DNA of 14,188 bases from an uncultured Veillonellaceae bacterium (lineage in GTDB: Bacteria; Bacillota; Negativicutes; Veillonellales; Negativicoccaceae), in NCBI GenBank assembly GCA_900556745.1, contig USPU01000018.1, forward strand, positions 1 through 14,188. The letters run 5' to 3'. Below the pieces are notes generated by a model that had not been told where the DNA came from, made no database searches, and saw only the letters and a list, made by a program, of their open reading frames with translations. Below, one piece after another: positions 6,286 through 12,780 of this stretch (its first letter is position 1; each line of letters starts with the position of its first letter). The position numbers and the translations under genes are program-made.

Positions 6286-7319
6286 GTAGAATACTCCTCA
6301 GCCCGTTTAAAGTATGTTTCCAATCCGTCTACAATGCTCTGTGCCAATGCTTTTTGAACATTCGGCTTTTGTAATTCGGCACGTTCCCGGGGATTTGAAA
6401 TAAATCCGAGTTCCAACAATGTCGACGGCATGCTGCTGTTGCAAAGTACATAGAAATTCGCAGTGCGTACTCCACGGTCACCGAAATCCACTTCGGCAAG
6501 ATTAGCTTCATGCAACGATTCCGCCAGCAACTGACCATAAAGGGAGCCACTGCAATAATATGCGGTCATACCGTCAATATCCGGGCGAACAAACGAATCG
6601 ATATGAATACTGATAAATGCATCCGCCGCATGGACTTCCGCCACATCCACGCGCGCCTGCAATTCCTCATCAGCGTTGGCATGCGGTCGCGCCACATCGC
6701 GATCGGTCTCGCGCGTCATGTATACTTTTGCGCCCTTTTCTTCCAACAAAGGTTTCAAGTAAATTGCAATCGGTAAAGTAATATTCTTTTCATATACATT
6801 TCCCTCACCGATAGCGCCTACGTCCGTACCGCCGTGACCGGGATCAATAACGATCGTTTTCCCTTTTAAGCCGGCGGTCGTTTTAAATGTAGGCTCAGGA
6901 ACATACTGCGGTAAGTCAATCACCACGCGATATGGCTTATTGTGGGTTTTGTCACGTTTTAAAGGGAATACTTTTACACTGTTTTTAGACAGTGCCTGCG
7001 GGAATTGGAAAGATAAAACGGTATCTTTATTTTCCTGATTTACGTTAAGCTTCGACACCATCTTCGGATTCAATGCATAGGTACCGATCACTTTTTTGCC
7101 ATTCGTCTTCGCCAGTGTTACTTTCAGATTTCTACCGTTCTTACTCAGCTCGGCATCTATACTCGGCAGACGATCCACATCCATGACTACACGAACAAAC
7201 GGAACACGAGCATCATTACGGGTGACCCATCGCAGTTCTTCTACATGCGCCGCAAGTGAAGGGACTGTTTGAGAAAATAGCAATGTACAGAAAAAACAAA
7301 ATAAAATCAGTTTTCGCAC
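6282..7319 (-). CDS. Exported N-acetylmuramoyl-L-alanine amidase (AMIN + Amidase_3)
   Basis: A zinc amidase that cleaves the bond between N-acetylmuramic acid and the stem peptide of peptidoglycan. The 345-residue precursor has a signal peptide (hydrophobic 4-22, probable cleavage after SLAA, 21-24). An AMIN-like domain spans about 27-140 and should anchor the enzyme to the wall. Amidase_3 covers about 153-338: H162 in DPGHGG, E177 in YEKNI, H239 in SIHID and the catalytic E303 in LELGF. The start codon is GTG at 7319, 6 nt from AGGAGG. It has its own extended -10 promoter and is co-transcribed with the GerMN lipoprotein. It could serve cell separation or wall turnover; the sequence does not say which. 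The similar name AmiC is not assigned. Confidence 0.94.
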   Translation of the reverse strand: MRKLILFCFFCTLLFSQTVPSLAAHVEELRWVTRNDARVPFVRVVMDVDRLPSIDAELSKNGRNLKVTLAKTNGKKVIGTYALNPKMVSKLNVNQENKDTVLSFQFPQALSKNSVKVFPLKRDKTHNKPYRVVIDLPQYVPEPTFKTTAGLKGKTIVIDPGHGGTDVGAIGEGNVYEKNITLPIAIYLKPLLEEKGAKVYMTRETDRDVARPHANADEELQARVDVAEVHAADAFISIHIDSFVRPDIDGMTAYYCSGSLYGQLLAESLHEANLAEVDFGDRGVRTANFYVLCNSSMPSTLLELGFISNPRERAELQKPNVQKALAQSIVDGLETYFKRAEEYST

Positions 7320-7339
7320 GATCCACCTCCTCCAACCGG

Positions 7340-7365
7340 TTCAATGCCTTTATTATAACATTGAA
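7340..7365. repeat. Inverted repeat flanking the amidase -10 box
   Basis: TTCAATG at 7340-7346 and CATTGAA at 7359-7365 are exact reverse complements separated by 12 nt, with the -10 box in between. The layout resembles a repressor operator over the promoter core, but the arms are short and in AT-rich DNA, so chance is possible. Confidence 0.35.
7352..7360 (-). promoter_or_regulatory. Extended -10 promoter of the amidase-GerMN unit
   Basis: The minus strand reads TGTTATAAT (7360-7352), a perfect TATAAT with the TGn extension. A weak -35 (TCTTAT) lies about 16 nt upstream. The predicted start near 7345 leaves a leader of about 25 nt before the GTG. The box is bracketed by a 7-bp inverted repeat (7340-7346 and 7359-7365). 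Confidence 0.7.
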
Positions 7366-7415
7366 AACAGCGAATAAGATTAAGCTATTTTAAGAATGTA
7401 TCTCATATTTCATGC

Positions 7416-7667
7416 TTATTTCGCTTTTCGAACGTGCGGCGGCAATTTTTCTCCCGCAGTATCCAACGTGCGACGCAACTGCTTGACTTCCATTGCAATA
7501 TCGGTCGCGACTTTCCGATCCGTCTGCAAAAGAAGTGTAACCACCTGATTTACATCCGCGCCCTCAGGCAACCAGGCGCTCGGTAAACGGATTGTCGTTT
7601 CGTCTTCGGCTACCATTTCGGTCCATTTTGCCGTTTGGCGATCAATAACGAGTCGGATCGGCTTCAT
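7416..7667 (-). CDS. DUF3006-type small protein
   Basis: An 83-residue cytoplasmic protein with the pattern of DUF3006: an N-terminal VIDR motif (about 6-9), a short beta-rich core, the block LPSAWLPEGADV and a charged C-terminal helix (KQLRRTLD). DUF3006 proteins are often found next to secreted ComEC-like metallo-beta-lactamase genes, as here; their function is unknown. The start at 7667 has AAGGAG 6 nt upstream and lies 26 nt inside the end of the MBL gene, so the pair is probably translationally coupled. A start at 7784 would run about 140 nt through the MBL gene in another frame and lacks support. I see no clear terminator after it, so some read-through into the amidase gene is possible. 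Confidence 0.75.
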   Translation of the reverse strand: MKPIRLVIDRQTAKWTEMVAEDETTIRLPSAWLPEGADVNQVVTLLLQTDRKVATDIAMEVKQLRRTLDTAGEKLPPHVRKAK

Positions 7668-8589
7668 TGTATTCTCCTTCCACTGTATATGTACTGCCGT
7701 CGGTACGAACAATAATGGTTCCATTGCGATCCGTGCGGTAAATGCGGATCCCTCGCTTTTGCAAACGTTCCAATACCGGTGCATGCGGTAATCCGTAAGG
7801 ATTTCCGCGGCCGCTGGAAATAGTCGCTACTTGCGGTCGTACTGCGGCTAAAAAAGACTCCGTCGTCCCCGTTTTACTGCCGTGGTGACCGACTTTTAAA
7901 ACAGTCGCTGCAAGTTTCTTACCATACGCCTGCAAAAGTTCATGTTCCTGGCGCTTTTCCGCGTCGCCCGTAAAGAGCATCGTAAATTGATTCGCTACCA
8001 ATTTCATGACTATCGAGTGGTTGTTGTAATCCGGTTTCCCTTTTTTATACGTTACATTTTCCGTCGGCCCGAGCACATCAAAGTATACGCCTGCGCCCAA
8101 ATCAACTTGCATCCCCTGCGTAAGAACATACGGACGCAAACCCTTTTTATCAAGCGTCTTCAAATATGTGCGGTAAATCGCATTCGTTTTAGTCAGACCG
8201 TCATCAAACACATACCGCACCGGTACGTGTTGCAATACTGCATATGCACCGCCCAAATGGTCGCCGTCAGGATGTGTAATGATCAGATTTTCTACTTCTT
8301 TGACACCGTAACGATCCAAATATTGAGTGAGTGCCGCCCGGTGCTCGACATCGCCGGTATCGATCAGCGTCCACTTGCCTTGCCATTCAATCAGAGTGGC
8401 ATCTCCCTGTCCGATATCCAGACAGCGAATCACTAATTCCCCCGATTCGGTACGCGATGAAAAAGGATTGGGAAATTTCCACTGTGCTTGCGGATCGGAC
8501 GACGTGCCGCCGGATGGAATCACATGCTGGCAACCCGTCAATAACATAATAAATGCAGTGACAATCAATATAAATATACTTTTTCTCAT
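7642..8589 (-). CDS. ComEC-like metallo-beta-lactamase-fold lipoprotein
   Basis: A 315-residue predicted lipoprotein: signal segment 4-16, lipobox LTGC with C20, then a Ser/Pro-rich linker to about 48. The rest is an MBL domain like the C-terminal domain of ComEC: LDIGQGDATLIEW (57-69), metal-binding THPDGDHLGG (105-114; H106, D108, D110, H111), NNHSIV (189-194), FTGDAE with D209, and VGHHGSKTGT (233-242). Stand-alone proteins of this group lack the ComEC membrane channel and are generally uncharacterised; nuclease or phosphodiesterase activity is a reasonable guess from the ComEC relationship. The ATG shares an ATGA overlap with the nnrDE stop. It acts outside the membrane, unlike its operon neighbours. 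Confidence 0.88.
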   Translation of the reverse strand: MRKSIFILIVTAFIMLLTGCQHVIPSGGTSSDPQAQWKFPNPFSSRTESGELVIRCLDIGQGDATLIEWQGKWTLIDTGDVEHRAALTQYLDRYGVKEVENLIITHPDGDHLGGAYAVLQHVPVRYVFDDGLTKTNAIYRTYLKTLDKKGLRPYVLTQGMQVDLGAGVYFDVLGPTENVTYKKGKPDYNNHSIVMKLVANQFTMLFTGDAEKRQEHELLQAYGKKLAATVLKVGHHGSKTGTTESFLAAVRPQVATISSGRGNPYGLPHAPVLERLQKRGIRIYRTDRNGTIIVRTDGSTYTVEGEYNEADPTRY

Positions 8590-10094
8590 TCCATGACCTG
8601 TTCCTTATAGATATAAGGTAAAGTATCTGCCACCTCAGTAGCTAAAAATCCGTAACCGTATTGTTCCGCCAAACGATCGGCGGCAGCGCCGTGCCACCAG
8701 ATACCGGTCGCCGCCGCATCTGCCGGCACCAAGCCCTGCGCTAAAAGAGCGGCAATAATTCCTGTCAATGTGTCACCCGTGCCGGCCGTCGCCAATCCGG
8801 CATTGCCTGTTGTGTTTACCGCTAACCTTGTGCCTTCAAACAATAATGTCGACGCTCCTTTTAAAACAGAGACCGCTCCCGTAGTAGCGTGCAATGCTTT
8901 CACGTAACCGGGCCGATCATTCGCTATTTCTCGGTTCGTCACATGCAATAACCGCGCCGCTTCGCCGAGATGCGGAGTAATCACACATCGCGCAGACAAT
9001 CTATGTCCGGGATGCTGCGCCAGAGCATACAAACCGTCTGCATCGCAAACAAACGGACAAGGGATTTTCTCTGTCATGGCAAGTCCCCAATCGGTTGTTT
9101 TCTTGGCACGACCGATCCCGCAACCGATAGCGATGGCATCGTAACCGGATACATCGATTTCCGTGTCCTTAAGTGTGAAAAAGTCGGTATCGCCGACCGG
9201 CTTTATCATTACCTCCGGAATATGACCGATAACATTTCGTGCCGCGTTTTTCGGCATGAACAATGTGACTTTACCGGCGCCGGCTCGCAACGCGGCCTTC
9301 GCGCAAAGCAAAGCGGCTCCTTCCATACCGACACAGCCCGCGAAAACCGCAACATGCCCTTGCGTTCCTTTATGACTCAAGGGTGTACGCCGAGGCCAGG
9401 TAATATTTTTCTCTGTAATAAGTACGGTCGATCCGACAAAATTCGTTTTTTTCATGGCTAAGTCAGCTACTTTAAGGTTACCTGCATAGATTCGTGCAGG
9501 ATACATGCATAGCCCTTGCTTAACCGCGCCAATCGTTATTGTCAAAGACGCTTTGACGGCATCACCCATGACATTGCCGGTGTCAGCATTCACTCCTGTC
9601 GGCACATCGATTGCGACGACAGGGCAATCCCACTTCTTTGCCGCTGCATTGATTACTGCAACGGTTCCCAGAAAACGGGAGCGTAACGGTGCATTTAATC
9701 CGATCCCGATCAGTGCATCTACGATACCATCCACTTCAGAAATCTCCGGTAATTGTTCGCCGGAAGCGAACGTAACTTGTCCGCCGGCAGCACAAAAACG
9801 TTCATAGTTGGTACGCGTATCCGCGGTCATTTTTTGCGGGTCACCGATATGAATGACGGTTACATGTATGCCCGCCGTTGCCGCATAACGGGCCGTCACA
9901 TAACCGTCACCGCCGTTATTACCGCTACCTGTAAAAATCGCCCAGTGATCGGCGGTATGCGTCGCATATGTTTTTTCGATCGTGTCCCAAACCGCTTTGC
10001 CCGCCTGTTCCATCAAATCAATCAACGGTCGCTGCTCGGACTCGCTCCATGCTTTTTCTAACCCCCGCATTTCTGCCGTGTTAACGATTTGCAT
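8586..10094 (-). CDS. nnr: Bifunctional NAD(P)HX epimerase / ADP-dependent NAD(P)HX dehydratase
   Basis: A 502-residue fusion that repairs hydrated NADH and NADPH. The YjeF_N epimerase domain (about 1-215) interconverts R- and S-NAD(P)HX and shows GSGNNGGDGYV (56-66), DALIGIGL (126-133) and AIDVPTGVNADTG (161-173). The ribokinase-like C-terminal domain (about 240-500) dehydrates S-NAD(P)HX using ADP and shows HKGTQGHVAVFAG (241-253), ITPHLGEAARLL (372-383), VLKGASTLL (410-418) and NTTGNAGLATAGTGD (427-441). The start at 10094 has GGAG 6 nt upstream and overlaps acpS by 14 nt; an alternative start at 10142 lies inside acpS. The acpS-nnr order is common in Bacillota. Confidence 0.96.
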   Translation of the reverse strand: MQIVNTAEMRGLEKAWSESEQRPLIDLMEQAGKAVWDTIEKTYATHTADHWAIFTGSGNNGGDGYVTARYAATAGIHVTVIHIGDPQKMTADTRTNYERFCAAGGQVTFASGEQLPEISEVDGIVDALIGIGLNAPLRSRFLGTVAVINAAAKKWDCPVVAIDVPTGVNADTGNVMGDAVKASLTITIGAVKQGLCMYPARIYAGNLKVADLAMKKTNFVGSTVLITEKNITWPRRTPLSHKGTQGHVAVFAGCVGMEGAALLCAKAALRAGAGKVTLFMPKNAARNVIGHIPEVMIKPVGDTDFFTLKDTEIDVSGYDAIAIGCGIGRAKKTTDWGLAMTEKIPCPFVCDADGLYALAQHPGHRLSARCVITPHLGEAARLLHVTNREIANDRPGYVKALHATTGAVSVLKGASTLLFEGTRLAVNTTGNAGLATAGTGDTLTGIIAALLAQGLVPADAAATGIWWHGAAADRLAEQYGYGFLATEVADTLPYIYKEQVME

Positions 10095-10473
10095 TTGCTT
10101 CTCCCAGTAAAGTAACTCCGGCGATAGCCATTTCTTTTTCATGACTGATGGAAACCGAGGTGCTTATAATGCCAAGGCTTTGCGCTTGCTCCGCGTATAC
10201 ACCGTGCCATTGCAGCATCGGTTGCCCCAGTTTACTCCACGAAATTTCCACGTCCGTAAATTTACCTTTGCGAAACCCGGTGGTAAGCGCCTTGACCGCA
10301 GCTTCTTTCGCGGCATAAATTCCCGCCAATGACGCCCATTGCATTTGCACACGGCCTTGCGCATGGGCAATTTCACCGGCCGTAAAAACACGTTCCAAAA
10401 GCTGCGGATGTCGCTCACAGGCTTTTTGGATACGTGAAATTTTCACAATATCGTTACCAAAATAAATTTTCAT
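10081..10473 (-). CDS. acpS: Holo-[acyl-carrier-protein] synthase AcpS
   Basis: AcpS transfers the 4'-phosphopantetheine arm of coenzyme A to apo-acyl carrier protein, activating fatty-acid synthesis. The 130-residue protein matches the family length. Mg-binding D8 sits in GNDIVKISRI (commonly GIDI or GTDI, so N7 is slightly unusual), FT-x-x-E is at 30-34, E57 in GIYAAKEAAVKAL, and SISHE (108-112) marks the C-terminal part. It is the first gene of the acpS-nnr-MBL-DUF3006 unit. A weak AGGA precedes the ATG at 10473. No convincing promoter was found upstream, although a perfect TTGACA occurs at 10523-10518 on this strand. Confidence 0.95.
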   Translation of the reverse strand: MKIYFGNDIVKISRIQKACERHPQLLERVFTAGEIAHAQGRVQMQWASLAGIYAAKEAAVKALTTGFRKGKFTDVEISWSKLGQPMLQWHGVYAEQAQSLGIISTSVSISHEKEMAIAGVTLLGEANANR

Positions 10474-10505
10474 TACATTCCCATCCTATCGAATACGTCT
10501 ATTGC

Positions 10506-10534
10506 TTGCGCAACCGTTGTCAATATGATAAAAT
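10506..10534 (+). promoter_or_regulatory. Promoter of rpsT
   Basis: TTGCGC (10506-10511) and TAAAAT (10529-10534) are exactly 17 nt apart, and the -10 is extended by TG at 10526-10527. The predicted start is near 10541, giving a leader of about 45 nt. The -35 box is part of the palindrome TTGCGCAA (10506-10513). The divergent gene acpS starts at 10473, so this 112-nt gap must also hold, or transmit, its promoter; I could not locate that one. Confidence 0.65.
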
Positions 10535-10571
10535 TTTAAGGTATGAAGGCATGGAAATCGAATATACATAA

Positions 10572-10580
10572 AGGAGGTGA
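10572..10580 (+). promoter_or_regulatory. Shine-Dalgarno that fixes the rpsT start
   Basis: AGGAGGTGA is a near-complete match to the anti-Shine-Dalgarno of 16S rRNA. It stands 8 nt before the TTG at 10586. The GTG at 10577 lies inside this site and so cannot be the start. Confidence 0.85.
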
Positions 10581-10585
10581 CACCA

Positions 10586-10864
10586 TTGCCGCAAATCAAA
10601 TCCAGCATTAAAAGCATGAAGACCGACGCTGAACGTCGTGCCCAGAACACTGCGACTAAATCTCGTATCCGTACGGCAACCAAACGTACCGTTGATGCGA
10701 TCGCCGCTGGCGATGCCGAAGCCGCTCAAGCCGCGTTTAACAATGCGTCCAAATTGATCGACAAGGCAGCCTCCAAAGGTGTGATTCATAAAAACAATGC
10801 CGCTCGTAAAAAATCGGCGTTGCGCAACAAGCTGCAAGCACAAAACGACACAGAAGCTAAGTAA
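10586..10864 (+). CDS. rpsT: Small ribosomal subunit protein S20 (bS20)
   Basis: A 92-residue, basic, alanine-rich helical protein that binds 16S rRNA early in 30S assembly. The sequence MPQIKSSIKSMKTDAERR and VIHKNNAARKKSALRNKL near the C-terminus are characteristic of S20. Translation begins at a TTG codon placed 8 nt after a near-perfect Shine-Dalgarno; the next residues match the conserved S20 N-terminus, so the start is firm. It is the only plus-strand gene in the window and is transcribed alone, with a promoter at 10506-10534 and a terminator at 10888-10913. In E. coli rpsT also starts with UUG and this takes part in autogenous control. The stop codon falls inside a 13-base direct repeat that is found again 16 nt downstream. 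Confidence 0.97.
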   Translation: MPQIKSSIKSMKTDAERRAQNTATKSRIRTATKRTVDAIAAGDAEAAQAAFNNASKLIDKAASKGVIHKNNAARKKSALRNKLQAQNDTEAK

Positions 10865-10882
10865 TACAAAAGCTAAGTAATA
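10854..10882. repeat. Short tandem repeat across the rpsT stop codon
   Basis: The 13-mer AAGCTAAGTAATA occurs at 10854-10866 and again at 10870-10882, a period of 16 bases. The first copy holds the last codons and stop of rpsT. The second copy lies between the stop and the terminator and looks like a small slippage duplication. Confidence 0.85.
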
Positions 10883-10887
10883 AAGAT

Positions 10888-10913
10888 AAAAAAGCTACTT
10901 CGGTAGCTTTTTT
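10888..10913. terminator. Bidirectional terminator between rpsT and pdp
   Basis: Eleven-base arms AAAAAAGCTAC and GTAGCTTTTTT enclose the loop TTCG closed by a C-G pair, a very stable tetraloop on the plus strand. T-tracts follow on both strands. It lies 23 nt after the rpsT stop and about 20 nt after the pdp stop on the other strand, so it should end both convergent transcripts. Confidence 0.93.
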
Positions 10914-10933
10914 ATTTTTATTTTTGACTGCCT

Positions 10934-12259
10934 TTATTCGCCCTGTCCAACCGACATATCATGGCTCAAAACTTCATAAATCAGCGGTAACTCGATTTTC
11001 TCCTGTTGCAATGTAAATGCCCGTTCCACTCGCTTTGCATACTGATTAAGGTCGGCATTTTTAGCTCCATATAAGCGTGCTAACGGTGTATTCATTTCGA
11101 CATAGGCTCCCGGCTCGGCGCAAAGACGAATCCCCACCTGCGAATCAATACGATCGCCTTTCGCCCGACGACCGGCCCCCAGCGACAGCGCCACTCCCGC
11201 CAAAGCTAACGCGTCGATGGCGACAAGATAGCCTGCTCGCGGCGCATTTACAGTGAGCGTATTGACTTTTTTTGTCAAGAGTTCCTGACCGATCCAAGCG
11301 GTTTCGCCGCCTTGCGCCGCGATCCATTCCGTAAATTTTTGCAAACCGGAACCGTCGGCTATTGCTTGCTGTGCTTTCGTCAGTCCTTCAGCAAGGGTTC
11401 CAACAACACCTGCCGTCAGCAAAAGCGCTGCCGTCAGATGAAGTGACAATGTGACCAAGCGCTGATTACCACCCCCGGAAAGAACCTCGACGGCTTCATC
11501 GACTTCGAGCGAATTACCGATAGCGCTCCCAAGAGGTACATTCATGTCTGTGACGAATGCCGTCATTTTGCGACCGGCGGCCTCCCCGATATCTACCATC
11601 AGCTGCGCCAATGCTTTGGCTTGCTTGCGGTCATGCATGAATGCGGCCGTTCCACATTTGACATCGAGCACGATACCGTCCGCGCCCGCCGCAAGTTTTT
11701 TGCTCATAACCGATGCCGCGATGAGAGGCATGCTTTCGACCGTTTCCGTCACGTCACGCAGCGCGTAAAAAATCCCATCCGCCGGTGCGAGCTCCGCACT
11801 TTGGCCGATAACCGCCAAGCCGATCGCATCCACTTGACGGATAAACTCCGCTTCCGTGAGCTGCACTTGGAACCGGGGAATCGACTCCAATTTATCCAGC
11901 GTACCGCCGGTAAATCCCAGTCCCCTCCCGGACATTTTGGCTAAATGCGCACCGCATGCCGCCGCCAGCGGCGCCACAATCAGTGTGGTAGTATCCGCCA
12001 CGCCGCCCGTGCTGTGCTTATCCACCAATGAATATCCTAAATTGCGGCTGGCAAATGTCTTACCTGAATGTTCCATTGCCAATGTCAGATCGGTTGTTTC
12101 CTTTTTGGTAAGCCCTTGGAAATACACCGCCATTAACCAGGCGGCCATCTGATAATCGGGAACTTCGCCCGCCGTACAGGCTTGTACCCATTCCTTCAAT
12201 TCATCTGTGGTGGCCTTTTCTCCCAACCGCGCTTTACGAATCATTGCCAGTGCATCCAT
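10934..12259 (-). CDS. pdp: Pyrimidine-nucleoside phosphorylase
   Basis: This enzyme cleaves uridine, thymidine or deoxyuridine with phosphate to give the free base and (deoxy)ribose-1-phosphate. The 441-residue length matches the family. KHSTGGVADTTTL (81-93) is the phosphate-binding loop, with A88 where Gly is usual. The family signature SGRGLGFTGGTLDKLE is at 110-125. R168, S183 and K187, the base-binding residues known in the Geobacillus enzyme, fall at the same numbers. The C-terminal domain holds GAGRRAKGD and a basic-acidic tail. Whether it is thymidine-specific (DeoA) or broader cannot be told from sequence alone; the Pdp name is a judgement. AGGAGG lies just before the ATG. A strong hairpin ends 19 nt upstream, leaving no room for a promoter between it and the start. 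Confidence 0.93.
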   Translation of the reverse strand: MDALAMIRKARLGEKATTDELKEWVQACTAGEVPDYQMAAWLMAVYFQGLTKKETTDLTLAMEHSGKTFASRNLGYSLVDKHSTGGVADTTTLIVAPLAAACGAHLAKMSGRGLGFTGGTLDKLESIPRFQVQLTEAEFIRQVDAIGLAVIGQSAELAPADGIFYALRDVTETVESMPLIAASVMSKKLAAGADGIVLDVKCGTAAFMHDRKQAKALAQLMVDIGEAAGRKMTAFVTDMNVPLGSAIGNSLEVDEAVEVLSGGGNQRLVTLSLHLTAALLLTAGVVGTLAEGLTKAQQAIADGSGLQKFTEWIAAQGGETAWIGQELLTKKVNTLTVNAPRAGYLVAIDALALAGVALSLGAGRRAKGDRIDSQVGIRLCAEPGAYVEMNTPLARLYGAKNADLNQYAKRVERAFTLQQEKIELPLIYEVLSHDMSVGQGE

Positions 12260-12278
12260 TGCTCCTCCTTGTGTAAAT

Positions 12279-12308
12279 AAAAGCGGACTGCTTCAGCAGT
12301 CCGCTTTT
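12279..12308 (-). terminator. Hairpin between dut and pdp (terminator or attenuator)
   Basis: Thirteen-base perfect arms at 12279-12291 and 12296-12308 enclose a 4-nt loop (TGAA on the minus strand). The minus-strand tail TTTTATTTA follows, so it has the form of an intrinsic terminator 16 nt after the dut stop. Because pdp starts only 19 nt beyond it, pdp mRNA must either read through or be released by regulation. Confidence 0.85.
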
Positions 12309-12324
12309 GTTTACGAAAATCACA

Positions 12325-12774
12325 CTACTGACCGGTGCTGCCGATTCCTCCGGTGCGCACACCGGTTGCCTGATCATCCGCTACCAGCAGGTATTGCGAA
12401 AAAATCCCCTGCGCCACGCGGTCGCCTTTTTTCACCATGTAGGACTCTTCTCCCGCATTGTAAACGGCAATCATAATATGACCTTCATTTTCTTCATTGT
12501 TGTAGTAGTCACTGTCGATGATGCCTGCGCCGTTAATCAGCAAAAGCTGATTACGAATCGAAATACCCGAGCGAATAAAAATGGCCAGGTACTCTCCCAT
12601 TCCCATAAACGCCTTTAATCCGGTCGGCACTAATGTCACCTTACCGGGTAACAGTTCCACATCGGCGGCGCTTTCAATATCATAGCCAGCACTTTCCGTT
12701 GTTTTGCGTTCGGGTAGCGTAATCTCACAATCGGCATATTCGGTCACTACTTCAAAGCCGCGAATCGGTTGCAC
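12325..12774 (-). CDS. dut: dUTP diphosphatase (trimeric dUTPase family)
   Basis: dUTPase hydrolyses dUTP to dUMP and pyrophosphate, keeping uracil out of DNA and feeding thymidylate synthesis. The 149-residue protein shows all five trimeric-family motifs: AGYDI (29-33), RSGISIR (68-74), GIIDSDYY (84-91), KGDRVAQGIF (116-125) and RTGGIGSTG (140-148). Motif 3 carries the longer form YYNNEENEGHI seen in Bacillota enzymes. In motif 5 the usual uracil-stacking Phe of GGFGSTG is Ile144. The start codon is GTG at 12774; its AAGGAG lies within the last codons of pnp, 6 nt from the pnp stop, so the genes are tightly linked. A hairpin follows directly. Confidence 0.95.
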   Translation of the reverse strand: MQPIRGFEVVTEYADCEITLPERKTTESAGYDIESAADVELLPGKVTLVPTGLKAFMGMGEYLAIFIRSGISIRNQLLLINGAGIIDSDYYNNEENEGHIMIAVYNAGEESYMVKKGDRVAQGIFSQYLLVADDQATGVRTGGIGSTGQ

Positions 12775-12780
12775 TCCGGT

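Noticed and set aside
7665..7784. Longer start for the DUF3006 protein at 7784
   Set aside because: The extra 39 residues are the MBL gene read in another frame; family length and the Shine-Dalgarno support 7667.
10092..10142. Longer start for the NAD(P)HX repair enzyme at 10142
   Set aside because: It lies inside acpS, lacks a Shine-Dalgarno, and the conserved YjeF_N start MQIVNTAEM coincides with the ATG at 10094, which has GGAG upstream.
10518..10523. Perfect TTGACA on the minus strand as the acpS -35 box
   Set aside because: No acceptable -10 hexamer is found 15-19 nt downstream, so I did not call a promoter.
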